Origin: CAZHZT01 sp964537285
Lineage (GTDB): Bacteria; Bacteroidota; Bacteroidia; Chitinophagales; Saprospiraceae
NCBI GenBank assembly: GCA_964537285.1
Contig: CAZHZT010000136.1
Coordinates: 1 to 14,926, forward strand
Direction: 5' to 3'
DNA: 14,926 bases
The first letter of the stretch is position 1. The number at the start of each line of letters is the position of its first letter. Under the pieces are notes generated by a model. The model was given only the letters and a program-made list of their open reading frames with translations. It did not search any database and had not been told where the DNA came from. This document shows, piece by piece, positions 1 through 8,354 of this stretch. The position numbers and the translations under genes are program-made.

Positions 1-287
1 TGAGGAAAAAAGGACAAGTAAAATGGGTAGGGTATTATTTTCCTGATCCCTAAAGAAAAAAGTTCTTTGACAAATTGTGAAAGAACGAAGAAAAAGTACC
101 TCAACTTAAGAGGATGTCAAATTAGTCAGCGATACTCGCTTTGAAAAATAAACGCGCCTACAGCGCGAAATTTATTTGAGAGGGAGGCCGAAAGAAAATA
201 TCGCTGCGAAGCGGCGAAAATTTAGTTGTGGATTTCCCAAACGAGAATTGCTGCAAATTAGTTGCACCCATTACAGTAATAGTTAAT
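1..287 (+). other. Non-coding, hairpin-rich leader upstream of smc with a boxA-like motif
   Basis: No convincing gene is visible here. Positions 61-72 match the E. coli rRNA boxA antitermination consensus (TGCTCTTTAACA) at 9 of 12 bases. This motif forms the left arm of a 25-nt imperfect palindrome (62-86) whose only mismatches are one G-G pair and the central base. Further small inverted repeats follow: AGCGA/TCGCT at 128-132/136-140, a compound stem at 146-177 (AAATAAA and CGCGC pairing with GCGCG and TTTATTT around CTACA), and CGCT/AGCG at 202-205/210-213. I found no full TTTG-N19-TANNTTTG promoter. The region may be a structured 5' UTR of smc, or a relic of an rRNA-operon leader, since Bacteroidota rRNA leaders carry similar boxA motifs. 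Both readings are inference. Confidence 0.4.
62..86. repeat. 25-nt imperfect palindrome overlapping the boxA-like motif
   Basis: GTTCTTT at 62-68 pairs with AAAGAAC at 80-86, and ACAA at 70-73 pairs with TTGT at 75-78, leaving one G-G mismatch and a single central base. It could be an operator or an RNA hairpin. No T-tract follows on the plus strand, so it is not an ordinary intrinsic terminator in that direction. Confidence 0.55.
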
Positions 288-3200
288 ATGCGCTTAACCA
301 AACTTGAAATAAAGGGCTTCAAAAGCTTTGCAAATGAAACCGTTATACACTTTAACGAGGACGTCATCGGAGTTGTAGGACCAAACGGCTCAGGTAAATC
401 CAATATTGTTGATGCTATTCGGTGGGTGCTGGGAGAGCAAAAAAGCAGGGAGCTTAGGCTCGAAAAAATGAGTAACGTCATTTTCAATGGTACCAAAAAA
501 AGAAAAGCCGGGGGAATGGCCAAAGTCTCTCTGACGTTCGAAAATACCAAAAATCTACTTCCTACCGACTACCACACGGTTACGATCACCAGAGCACTGT
601 TCCAAAGTGGTGAAAGCGAATACCGGCTCAATAATGTTCCTTGCCGCCTCAAAGACATCACTTCTCTTTTCCTGGACACAGGCATCGGTTCCAATTCCTA
701 CGCTATTATTGCCCTTGGCATGGTAGATGACATTCTCGCAGATAAAGAAAATGCCCGGCGGCGAATGTTTGAACAAGCTGCCGGTATCTCTAAGTACAAA
801 TCCCGGAAAAGAGAAACAATTAATAAACTAAAAAGCACCGAGGCAGACCTTAACCGCATAGAAGACTTGCTTTTTGAGATCGAAGGGAACCTTAAAACCC
901 TTGAAAAACAAGCCAAACGCACCCAAAAGTATTTTGAACTCAAAGAAGCTTATAAAACACTTAGTATTCAACTGGCCATTCTTCAACTCGCAGGCTTCAA
1001 AGATACCTATAAGTCTCTGGACACCCAACTGGAAAAAGAACAGGAACAACTCAGAGAAATCCATAACAAAAACAGGCAGATAGAAGCTCAGATCGAAAAA
1101 GTACGCAAAGCAAACCTCGATAAAGAAAGGCATCTGAGCGATCGGCAAAGAGACCTAAACCAACTGGTCGGTAACATCCGAAAACTTGAAAACGAGAAAA
1201 ATATACTCAAAGAAAAGCGTCTCTACGTTCTCAAAAACCAGGATAAACTAAAAAAACAAGTACTTACCGGGGATGAACGTATTGAACAATATCAAGCCGA
1301 GATCGATAATTACTCAGAAAAACTGCAACAGGAGAAACGTCTGGAACAAGAGCTCGAAAACATGCTCGATCAAGCCGAAAAACAGCTCGAAAATGTTCGA
1401 AAAAACCACGGCAACCTCAAAAGTGATTTGGATGAATATCTGAATGCGCAAAAAAAACTAGACCACCAGATTTTCGAGCTCGAAAAGCAAAAAGCAGTTA
1501 TCGGTAATCAAATAGAAAGCTTCGAAAGCGAACGCTCCCATCTTGATGAAAGCGTTGAACGACATAAACGTTCTACCGCCAACTATGAAAAGGAATTGGC
1601 AGAATTAAATTCCCAAAGGGAAAAGGTGCTTAATACCGTGTCAGAGTTGGAAAAAGCTGAAATAGAGCGTCAAAACCAAACAGAAGCCTTCGAGAAAAAC
1701 CTCGAAAAAATTCGGAAGCAAATTACAAACGTCAACAGAAAACTCGATGCCCGACGCAATGAATTCCAACTTACCAAAAGCATGATCGATAACCTGGAAG
1801 GTTTTCCTGAATCCATTAAGTTTCTCAATAAGAACCAGGACTGGGGCATCGAACCTCCACTTTTATCCGACCTCATATACACTCAAGAAGAATATCGTAT
1901 CGCTATAGAGAACTATCTGGAGCCTTACCTCAATTATTATATCGTCAACACCTACGAAGAAGCCAAAAAAGGCATCCGCTTATTAAGCAATGCACAAAAG
2001 GGGAAAGCCAACTTTTTTGTCCTCGAAGCCTTCAAAAATTACATCCCACCAATGATGTTGCTTCCAAATACAATGCAAGCTATTGATCTTGTAGAAACGG
2101 ACACTCCTTACAGAAACCTGGTCAGCTTTCTTCTGGAAAACGTACTCATAACCGACAAAGAAGAATTGCCTACAACAGGGCTTGATCAAAACATCGTCCT
2201 TCTCTCCAAAAGTGGGCGCTTTATTCAACGTCGTTTTAGCCTCTCCGGCGGTTCTGTGGGTTTATTCGAAGGTAAAAAACTTGGTAGAAAGAAAAACCTG
2301 GAAGTGCTTGAAACTCAAATTAAACGAACAGAAAGAGAAGAAAATCAACTTTCTACAGAGTTCTACAACATAAAAACAAGGCTTGAACAACTAAAAGCAG
2401 CGGTCAATCAACCTCAAATAGATGAACAACGGAAACTCCTCAATCAACTCGATCAACAAAAGGTTTCGATAATGACACGCCTCGAAAGTGCTGAAAACTT
2501 CCTCCGCGACAGCAACCAACGGCGCCTGACCATCATTGAAAACATTGAACGCTTAACAGTAGAATCTCAAAGACTGGACAAGCAGTTGGAAGGCTTCATG
2601 CAACAGGTTAAAGATTCAAAACTTAAAGTAAGCGATGTAAACGAGTCCTACCGCAAGGTTGCCGAAGAACTTAGTGAAGCATCCAATGCCTTCAACAAAC
2701 AAAATATTACCTTTATTAAGCAACAAAACAAGGTAAATACGTTTCAGAGAGAGCTTAACTTCCGCCAGAAACAATTGTCAGAAACGCAATATCAACTTTC
2801 CAAAGACCGCCAGGCGCTCGAACAATCCAAGCAGGAATCCCTCGATATCGGGCAGCGATTTGATGAAATGGAAAAAGAACTTGTGGAAAAATATGCACTC
2901 AAAAAGGAAAAATCCGCTTTCTTATCCGAAGCTGAACAGGCATACTTCAAAGCTCGGGGAGAGATCAATGAACTAGAGGATGAATTACGGAAAAACTCCC
3001 GTAAAAGCAACCAATCTCAATCTTTAATTAATCAATTAAAAGATCGCTTTAATGATATAAAGATGCAGATTACGGCTATCGCCGAACGCGTCCGGGCAGA
3101 ATTCAGCATCTCCATAAATGACCTGATCAATGAAAGTGTTCCGGAAAATATTGAGGAGGCTTCCACTAAACAGAAAACGGAAAGGTTAAGGGCCAGGCTG

Positions 3201-3836
3201 GATAATTATGGCGAAATCAACCCAATGGCTGTAGAAGCCTACAATGAAATGAACCAACGCTATGCGACCATTAAAGACCAAAGGGATGACATCCTGGAAG
3301 CCCGGAAATCCCTGAACCAAACGATCAAAGAAATCGAAGAAACAGCTACCAAGCAATTCCTTGAAGCCTTCGACCAGGCACGCATCCACTTTATTAATGT
3401 TTTCAGAAGCCTCTTCACCGAAGATGACTTCTGCGACCTCATCCTCACCAATCCCGAAGATCCTCTGGAATCGACGATTGATATTATTGCGAAACCAAAA
3501 GGCAAGCGCCCCCAATCGATCAATCAATTATCGGGAGGAGAAAAAACGCTGACTGCTACGGCCTTGCTCTTTGCACTCTACCTGTTAAAACCAGCTCCTT
3601 TTTGCATCTTTGACGAGGTAGACGCTCCACTTGATGATGCCAATATTGAAAAATTCAACCGGATCATCAAAAAATTCTCCAAAGACTCTCAATTCATTAT
3701 CGTTACCCATAATAAGCAGACAATGTCAGCAGTAGACGTAATATATGGTGTGTATATGCAAGAACAAGGAGTATCGAATGTAAGTCCGGTGGACTTTAGG
3801 TCGCTGGAGAATACGTCTATATTGGAAACCGCTTAA
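288..3836 (+). CDS. smc: Chromosome segregation protein SMC
   Basis: This is the core ATPase of the bacterial condensin complex, which works with the ScpA and ScpB partners on nucleoid DNA to compact and segregate chromosomes. The 1182-aa product has the usual family length. It opens with MRLTKLEIKGFKSF and a Walker A motif, GPNGSGKSN, at residues 31-39. Long Glu/Lys/Gln-rich coiled coils run from about 170 to 500 and from 680 to 1020, around a hinge at about 505-670 that contains the glycine-rich SLSGGS segment. The C-terminal head has the ABC signature LSGGE at 1081-1085 and the Walker B and D-loop segment IFDEVDAPLDD, with catalytic Glu 1110. An upstream in-frame GTG at 228 would add 20 residues unlike SMC, so the ATG at 288 was chosen. 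ScpA and ScpB are not in the window. The gene looks intact. Confidence 0.97.
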   Translation: MRLTKLEIKGFKSFANETVIHFNEDVIGVVGPNGSGKSNIVDAIRWVLGEQKSRELRLEKMSNVIFNGTKKRKAGGMAKVSLTFENTKNLLPTDYHTVTITRALFQSGESEYRLNNVPCRLKDITSLFLDTGIGSNSYAIIALGMVDDILADKENARRRMFEQAAGISKYKSRKRETINKLKSTEADLNRIEDLLFEIEGNLKTLEKQAKRTQKYFELKEAYKTLSIQLAILQLAGFKDTYKSLDTQLEKEQEQLREIHNKNRQIEAQIEKVRKANLDKERHLSDRQRDLNQLVGNIRKLENEKNILKEKRLYVLKNQDKLKKQVLTGDERIEQYQAEIDNYSEKLQQEKRLEQELENMLDQAEKQLENVRKNHGNLKSDLDEYLNAQKKLDHQIFELEKQKAVIGNQIESFESERSHLDESVERHKRSTANYEKELAELNSQREKVLNTVSELEKAEIERQNQTEAFEKNLEKIRKQITNVNRKLDARRNEFQLTKSMIDNLEGFPESIKFLNKNQDWGIEPPLLSDLIYTQEEYRIAIENYLEPYLNYYIVNTYEEAKKGIRLLSNAQKGKANFFVLEAFKNYIPPMMLLPNTMQAIDLVETDTPYRNLVSFLLENVLITDKEELPTTGLDQNIVLLSKSGRFIQRRFSLSGGSVGLFEGKKLGRKKNLEVLETQIKRTEREENQLSTEFYNIKTRLEQLKAAVNQPQIDEQRKLLNQLDQQKVSIMTRLESAENFLRDSNQRRLTIIENIERLTVESQRLDKQLEGFMQQVKDSKLKVSDVNESYRKVAEELSEASNAFNKQNITFIKQQNKVNTFQRELNFRQKQLSETQYQLSKDRQALEQSKQESLDIGQRFDEMEKELVEKYALKKEKSAFLSEAEQAYFKARGEINELEDELRKNSRKSNQSQSLINQLKDRFNDIKMQITAIAERVRAEFSISINDLINESVPENIEEASTKQKTERLRARLDNYGEINPMAVEAYNEMNQRYATIKDQRDDILEARKSLNQTIKEIEETATKQFLEAFDQARIHFINVFRSLFTEDDFCDLILTNPEDPLESTIDIIAKPKGKRPQSINQLSGGEKTLTATALLFALYLLKPAPFCIFDEVDAPLDDANIEKFNRIIKKFSKDSQFIIVTHNKQTMSAVDVIYGVYMQEQGVSNVSPVDFRSLENTSILETA

Positions 3837-3892
3837 GGAAAGTTTTAGCTGTCCCAACCTTCAACTTTTTCTAAACTCCCAAAATCTCTAAA

Positions 3893-5323
3893 CTACTCTA
3901 ACTCAGCGATTTTTTCGCGGAGCCATTTTTCACTGGCGATGCCTTTGGTATTATCGATTTCAGCTTTGAGTTTTTTTAGTTCTTCCTTATCTCCTGGCCT
4001 AATTCTGGACAGCTTTTTTGTAAATTTAATTAGATTCATGTAAAGATCTCTACGAGATTGAGGCAAGTTTTTGTGTCTGTTCAGGTATGCTCTAAAACTT
4101 TCTAATAACGAATCTAGTGGATCATACTCATCAATTTCATAATAGGTAGCAATCAGCATTGATTTAGAAACCAAGTTGTAAGAATAATCGTCGTATTCTA
4201 CTTCTCTAAGAAGCTCAATTACCTTGTCGTATTTCTTCTGGTAAAAGTATAGCATAGAAAGATTAAAAGAGATTGCATTTTCCCTCATCCCTTCAGGCAG
4301 CTTTTCCCCATATTGGTTGATAAAATTTTCTACCCAATCGTATTCTTCTAACCTAAGAGCAGAAAATATGCTATTTCGAAAATGCCAAGGGGATAAAACA
4401 CCTCCTGTTTCAAAAATTAACTCATTATCCAAAGATTGCTGAAAAGTATCATAGTATTCTCTCAAGAATTTTCTTTTCCCTTGGTTTACCTTCCTAATAC
4501 TATAGTTCAGAGCATAATTGTAAATGTAATTTGCGTCTTCTTTAGGTAATTCTTCAATGTGCTGTTCTATCAAGGATTTTAACGTAAAATAGTGATCCTC
4601 GTTTTCTGTTTCAACTTGTGTTAAATAAATATGATAGTACAATGAGATGAGCGGTATACCTTCATAAGCATTATGGAATTTCTTTAAGTGTTCTATTATC
4701 TCATCAATGAAAAGTAATTTATACTCATGAGAGACCACCGTTTTTTGACTTTGAATATCACAATAGTACTTTAGCTTTTCTGCTAAGTAAAACCAATCTA
4801 AATTATTAATAATTTCTTCAAGGTTTCCCCTTTCGTCTCGTTTAAAAGAAATACCTTGTTTTAGATCATAAAAGGACTTTTCAATTTGATAGCGATAAAA
4901 ATAATAGCTGGCAGTTCGAAAGTTTTGTTTAGTAGAAAGACGATTGGCAGCAGTAATAGCAGTATTGTAAAGTTTTTCCATCTTCTTTCTTTTAACTGCT
5001 TCTAAAAGATACGTCGCCTGGTGAAGAGGATTTTCCTGATAGACTTCCTGCGCTAGAAACCCTTCTACCAGTTTCAGTAAATCCGATACCAGCTTTCTAA
5101 ACTTTACATCATCATAAGGTTGATCTTTGTATATTTTCTTCCATAACTTTTCCTTATCAAGGGGTTTTGGAAGTTTAGAAAATAAATTTTTCCTCAACAA
5201 TTCATATAAATTAATTATAGCCTCATGCTTATTGAAATACGGGCTATTCAGGTATTTATACAATCGATTATGTTCGTATTTATCAAAATACTCAAGGATG
5301 TTGTACAATTTAGTATTTTCCAT
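3893..5323 (-). CDS. Hypothetical helical, TPR-like protein (Bacteroidota-type)
   Basis: I cannot assign a function. The 476-aa product has no signal peptide or membrane segment and is probably cytoplasmic. It is rich in Leu, Tyr, Lys and Glu and appears entirely alpha-helical. The N-terminus contains the motif RLYKYLNSPYFNKHE (about 20-34) followed by LLRKNL. I associate this arrangement with uncharacterised proteins in Saprospiraceae-like genomes, but that is recollection, not a search. Paired helices near 350-420 (AISFNLSMLYFYQKKYDKVIELLREV and onward) resemble tetratricopeptide repeats, suggesting a protein-binding scaffold. The C-terminus is charged (KEELKKLKAEID). The gene is convergent with smc (56-bp gap) and stands alone. 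By eye it is AT-richer than smc. The ATG at 5323 is the first good start, with no obvious Shine-Dalgarno. Confidence 0.85.
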   Translation of the reverse strand: MENTKLYNILEYFDKYEHNRLYKYLNSPYFNKHEAIINLYELLRKNLFSKLPKPLDKEKLWKKIYKDQPYDDVKFRKLVSDLLKLVEGFLAQEVYQENPLHQATYLLEAVKRKKMEKLYNTAITAANRLSTKQNFRTASYYFYRYQIEKSFYDLKQGISFKRDERGNLEEIINNLDWFYLAEKLKYYCDIQSQKTVVSHEYKLLFIDEIIEHLKKFHNAYEGIPLISLYYHIYLTQVETENEDHYFTLKSLIEQHIEELPKEDANYIYNYALNYSIRKVNQGKRKFLREYYDTFQQSLDNELIFETGGVLSPWHFRNSIFSALRLEEYDWVENFINQYGEKLPEGMRENAISFNLSMLYFYQKKYDKVIELLREVEYDDYSYNLVSKSMLIATYYEIDEYDPLDSLLESFRAYLNRHKNLPQSRRDLYMNLIKFTKKLSRIRPGDKEELKKLKAEIDNTKGIASEKWLREKIAELE

Positions 5324-5393
5324 TCCAGAAAATTTGCGTATATTGTCGACCGAAAGAAAAGGGCTTGTAATTGGTTCGATCTTTCATTTTTCG

Positions 5394-5414
5394 AAATTGA
5401 TATTCAGTCAATTT
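5394..5414. repeat. Inverted repeat with 7-bp arms upstream of the helical-protein gene
   Basis: AAATTGA at 5394-5400 and TCAATTT at 5408-5414 are perfect inverted repeats around seven bases. They lie about 70-90 bp upstream of the minus-strand ATG at 5323. A regulator site is possible. The short AT-rich arms could also be chance. Confidence 0.3.
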
Positions 5415-5491
5415 TTGTGTTTCCAACGCCCCACTTAATTTGAGCCGATTTGCTCGACTCCAACAGCAGAAATATCCCAATTTCCGTTAAT

Positions 5492-5518
5492 ATTGCCTAA
5501 CGAAGGCAATTCTTTTTT
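5492..5518 (+). terminator. Intrinsic-terminator-like hairpin with no gene before it
   Basis: ATTGCCT (5492-5498) and AGGCAAT (5504-5510) form a 7-bp stem around AACGA, followed directly by TCTTTTTT. On the plus strand this is a textbook Rho-independent terminator. Its only upstream neighbour is a gene on the opposite strand, so it would end either an unannotated plus-strand transcript or a long leader of the 5786 gene. Confidence 0.5.
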
Positions 5519-5542
5519 AGTGTAAAAAAATGGGAAAAAAAG

Positions 5543-5559
5543 GGGTGAATATTTCACCC
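5543..5559. promoter_or_regulatory. 17-bp palindrome just upstream of the sigma-54-like promoter
   Basis: GGGTGAA-TAT-TTCACCC is a perfect 7-bp inverted repeat with a 3-bp spacer. It would lie at about -43 to -59 relative to the predicted start near 5602. That is closer than classical sigma-54 enhancer sites (usually -80 to -150), so a repressor or accessory factor site is equally likely. Confidence 0.4.
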
Positions 5560-5574
5560 ATGCTGTGAGAGACA

Positions 5575-5591
5575 TTGGCATCTTTTTTGCC
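5575..5591 (+). promoter_or_regulatory. Sigma-54 (RpoN)-type -24/-12 promoter match
   Basis: TTGGCAT at 5575-5581 and TTGC at 5587-5590 match the RpoN consensus TTGGCAC-N5-TTGC with one substitution in the -24 box. The invariant GG (5577-5578) and GC (5589-5590) are exactly ten bases apart. Transcription would start near 5602, giving a leader of about 184 nt to the ATG at 5786. Whether this organism encodes RpoN cannot be seen here. Confidence 0.5.
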
Positions 5592-5722
5592 TTTAATATA
5601 TTCGGATGTTAAATTCCTCCAAAACTATGGGTTTATTTGGACGAATAATCGAATACGTGACTTTGATGGAATTATTTTGTCGAATTTAACGTAAACTAGA
5701 TGCACATCGATCTAAAATTTAG

Positions 5723-5730
5723 TAAATTTG
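5723..5730 (+). promoter_or_regulatory. Bacteroidota -7 box (TAAATTTG) before the secreted protein gene
   Basis: The octamer matches TANNTTTG exactly and ends 55 bp before the ATG at 5786. No TTTG lies at the expected 19-bp distance upstream, so only half of a housekeeping promoter is present. Confidence 0.35.
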
Positions 5731-5785
5731 TTGATAGCGTTAATTTTAACTATGCGAAAACGATCCGTTTAAAAATCCGCTGAAA

Positions 5786-8314
5786 ATGAACATATCTCTA
5801 CGTACTTTTATCAAATATTTAGTTTCTTGGGCCGCTGTACTAGCGTTTTGTCAGCTCGGCATGGCTCAGGGAAGCGGTTATTACACGCCATACTCTATTA
5901 TTACGAATACCACTTTTGAGTATGACGACCCGTATAGCAATGTCTTGGGCTATAGTGTCAATGACAATCCATCTAATGGAACAGTGACTACCCCTTCGCA
6001 AAATGGCACTGATTTCATTATCTACACTCCAAATACAAACTTTGAAGGAAAAGATACTTTTAGTGTAACAATAGTTGTATTTAATTTTCCTGCAGGCTTT
6101 GAGGCTTATAATCTTGGCTTTGAAATAAACGTAATACCTTCGGTAGTCATTGCGCATAACGACTACGCAATGCAGCTCTCTCCAATATCTATCATTGAAA
6201 TTCCCGTTCTGGCTAATGACTCTACATCAACCGGGAACCTTACTATTAGCAACATATCAGTGATAAATAACGGTTCAGCAACGATTACTCCAGATAGTAC
6301 AAAAATCAACTTTACTCCAGATCTGAACTATGTGGGTATTACTTACTTGCTTTACACTGCCTGTGATGAAAATGATCAATGCGACCAAGGTATGCTTACC
6401 ATCCGGATGACAGATTATACGCCACCGGATTCGGATACTACCTTTTTAATTACAACAGAAAATACATCTATTCCGGTTGTTTTACCTGCAATAGGCTTTG
6501 ATGAGCTTAACGCTCCCGCAAATGGTACGCTGACTCAACTGAGTGATTTCGTATATATGTACGATCCGGATGCCTCATTCACAGGGGTGGATTCCTTTTC
6601 GTTTGATTTGAATCACAACAATGGTTATTCTACCGCTCAGGTTTACGTTACGGTATTGAATGCTCCTGCTCCAAACCAATTTGCTATGGAAGATTACGCC
6701 TATCTGGTTGTCAATCAAGATTCCATCGTAGTTGATGTTCTGGCCAATGATATGAGCATGGCATCCCTTTCTATCCCTTCTTTAAACGTAAGTACTCAAC
6801 CTGTTAATGGGACAGCTTATAAATCAGGGGATAAAATTGTTTATATTCCTAATAATGGTTTCAGTGGAGTAGACATTTTTTACTATAAAATTGCCAATGT
6901 ATTCGGGGTAACTGAGTACGCTCCGATTTATTGCATCGTATCCAATCACTATCCTGCTTTCTACACCTTTGACCTTACGACACCGGTCAATACACCGCTA
7001 GTGCTGAATTATGAAGTTCCTATCTCGGGTTATGATTTCAATATAGTTGACGATCCGGACTATGGCGTTGTAGAGTACTATCCCGGGGATACCACTCTAA
7101 CAATTCACGGTCAAACGGTTTCCGGATACAACTTACTCATCTATTATCCGGAAGAAGATTTTTACACCACCGATTCATCTGAAATAGATGAGATCGAAAT
7201 TGAATATTGTATCGATGGTAACTGTCCAACAGCTAAATTAGACATTTGGATCCAGGAAATGCCCAACGCTCCAGTAGACACTTTTTGTATCGGTAAGAAA
7301 TGTGTATGGGCAGGTGATACCAATAACGATGGTATAGTCGATATCAAAGATGTGCTCCCCATTGGTTTAGGAATGGGAGAAAATGGGGTGCCGCGAGTAA
7401 ATGCTTCAACCGATTGGTATGGCCAGTACAGCGAAGAATGGGATCCGGCTCCTACAGTTCTGGAACCAAAGTATTATGACACGGATGGAGACGGATTGGT
7501 TACAACAGACGATACTGCTGCCATTAGCCAGCATTATTTAAAAACGCATAACTTATTGCCAGAGGAAACTCCAGTAGCTTTGCCTCTGCTGTTTTTTGAT
7601 ATTGTTTCACCAAGTGGCCCCATTGACTCGGGGGATGTAGTGATCATTGAGGTAAGCTTGGGTTCTGAGGCATATCCTTCTTTTGATGCTTACGGTCTTT
7701 CGTTCCTGTTTAATTTCAACACGGACTTCATCGATCCTCAAACAGTTGATTTTCAAGCTTACGAAAACAGCTGGCTGTCCTTTTATTCTCCTATGCTCAG
7801 CATGGCGAAGCAACCATTCGAAAGTCGCTTGGATGTTGGTTTGACAAGAACCAACGGTATTTCAGCAAGTGGATATGGTGCAGTCGGGCAAATAAGTTTT
7901 ATTATTACAGAAGACTTCGCTGGTTTCCGCTACAACAAACAAGGCGTTATTCAAGTAGAAGTGACTGGTGGGCAAAGCATGAATGGTTTTGGTCATTATG
8001 CCAAGTTAAATGACGAGATCATTGAAATTCCATTTGATTTCACACAGAAACCACAGCCTTTCCGTGAAGATATGGTGGTTACCTATCCGAACCCGGCTGA
8101 TGACTTTGTGAATATTCACCTGAACGGAAGCGATAACACTATTGAAGATGTAATTGTATATACTGTGGATGGAAGGGAAGTAATGCGTATGATGGATGTG
8201 AATCAACGCCATTTACGCTTAGATGTGTCTACTTTTGAAACGGGCTTGTATATCTTCGATATCATGACTCAGGACGGCCCGGCTCCGAAGAAAATTCAAA
8301 TATCAAGGTACTAA
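5786..8314 (+). CDS. Secreted multidomain protein: Big_9-like repeats, dockerin-like and cohesin-like modules, T9SS type A tail
   Basis: This 842-aa product is a predicted T9SS cargo, exported through Sec and then released or anchored at the surface. Residues 1-28 form a signal peptide ending in GMAQG. About five cadherin/Ig-like (Big_9-like) repeats follow (roughly 38-105, 123-208, 212-291, 301-385, 390-490), marked by phrases such as VLAND, NGT and YTPN.NFEGKDTF. Residues 511-580 contain two Asp/Asn/Gly calcium-type loops, GDTNNDGIVD at 510-519 and DTDGDGLVTTDD at 565-576, as in type I dockerins. Residues about 600-752 look like a cohesin-type beta-sandwich. The end (about 763-842) is a type A sorting domain with YPNPADDFVNIHL and GLYIFDI. 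A structural or adhesive role is likely, since no catalytic domain is visible. The ATG is the natural start because it is directly followed by the signal peptide. Confidence 0.9.
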   Translation: MNISLRTFIKYLVSWAAVLAFCQLGMAQGSGYYTPYSIITNTTFEYDDPYSNVLGYSVNDNPSNGTVTTPSQNGTDFIIYTPNTNFEGKDTFSVTIVVFNFPAGFEAYNLGFEINVIPSVVIAHNDYAMQLSPISIIEIPVLANDSTSTGNLTISNISVINNGSATITPDSTKINFTPDLNYVGITYLLYTACDENDQCDQGMLTIRMTDYTPPDSDTTFLITTENTSIPVVLPAIGFDELNAPANGTLTQLSDFVYMYDPDASFTGVDSFSFDLNHNNGYSTAQVYVTVLNAPAPNQFAMEDYAYLVVNQDSIVVDVLANDMSMASLSIPSLNVSTQPVNGTAYKSGDKIVYIPNNGFSGVDIFYYKIANVFGVTEYAPIYCIVSNHYPAFYTFDLTTPVNTPLVLNYEVPISGYDFNIVDDPDYGVVEYYPGDTTLTIHGQTVSGYNLLIYYPEEDFYTTDSSEIDEIEIEYCIDGNCPTAKLDIWIQEMPNAPVDTFCIGKKCVWAGDTNNDGIVDIKDVLPIGLGMGENGVPRVNASTDWYGQYSEEWDPAPTVLEPKYYDTDGDGLVTTDDTAAISQHYLKTHNLLPEETPVALPLLFFDIVSPSGPIDSGDVVIIEVSLGSEAYPSFDAYGLSFLFNFNTDFIDPQTVDFQAYENSWLSFYSPMLSMAKQPFESRLDVGLTRTNGISASGYGAVGQISFIITEDFAGFRYNKQGVIQVEVTGGQSMNGFGHYAKLNDEIIEIPFDFTQKPQPFREDMVVTYPNPADDFVNIHLNGSDNTIEDVIVYTVDGREVMRMMDVNQRHLRLDVSTFETGLYIFDIMTQDGPAPKKIQISRY

Positions 8315-8329
8315 AAAAGTTATCTTATC

Positions 8330-8350
8330 GGGAGGGACTTTGTCTTTCCC
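8330..8350 (+). repeat. Small G-U-containing RNA hairpin after the secreted protein gene
   Basis: GGGAGGGAC (8330-8338) can pair with GTCTTTCCC (8342-8350) as RNA, with two G-U wobbles and a 3-nt loop. It lies 16 bp after the stop codon and just before the 81-nt palindrome, so it may help end the transcript. Confidence 0.35.
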
Positions 8351-8354
8351 AATA

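Larger units (their letters stand above)
5324..5785. other. 462-bp divergent intergenic region
   Basis: No credible protein gene is present. It separates the minus-strand hypothetical gene from the plus-strand secreted protein gene, so it should carry promoters for both. From left to right it holds an inverted repeat AAATTGA/TCAATTT (5394-5414), a small GAGC/GCTC stem near 5442-5455, a terminator-like hairpin with a T-tract (5492-5518), the palindrome GGGTGAA-TAT-TTCACCC (5543-5559), a sigma-54-type promoter match (5575-5591) and a TAAATTTG -7 box (5723-5730). I could not find a good promoter for the minus-strand gene. Confidence 0.6.

Noticed and set aside
228..287. In-frame GTG start extending SMC by 20 residues
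   Set aside because: SMC proteins begin with the MRLTKLEIKGFKSF-type segment, which starts at the ATG at 288. The extension has no family resemblance.
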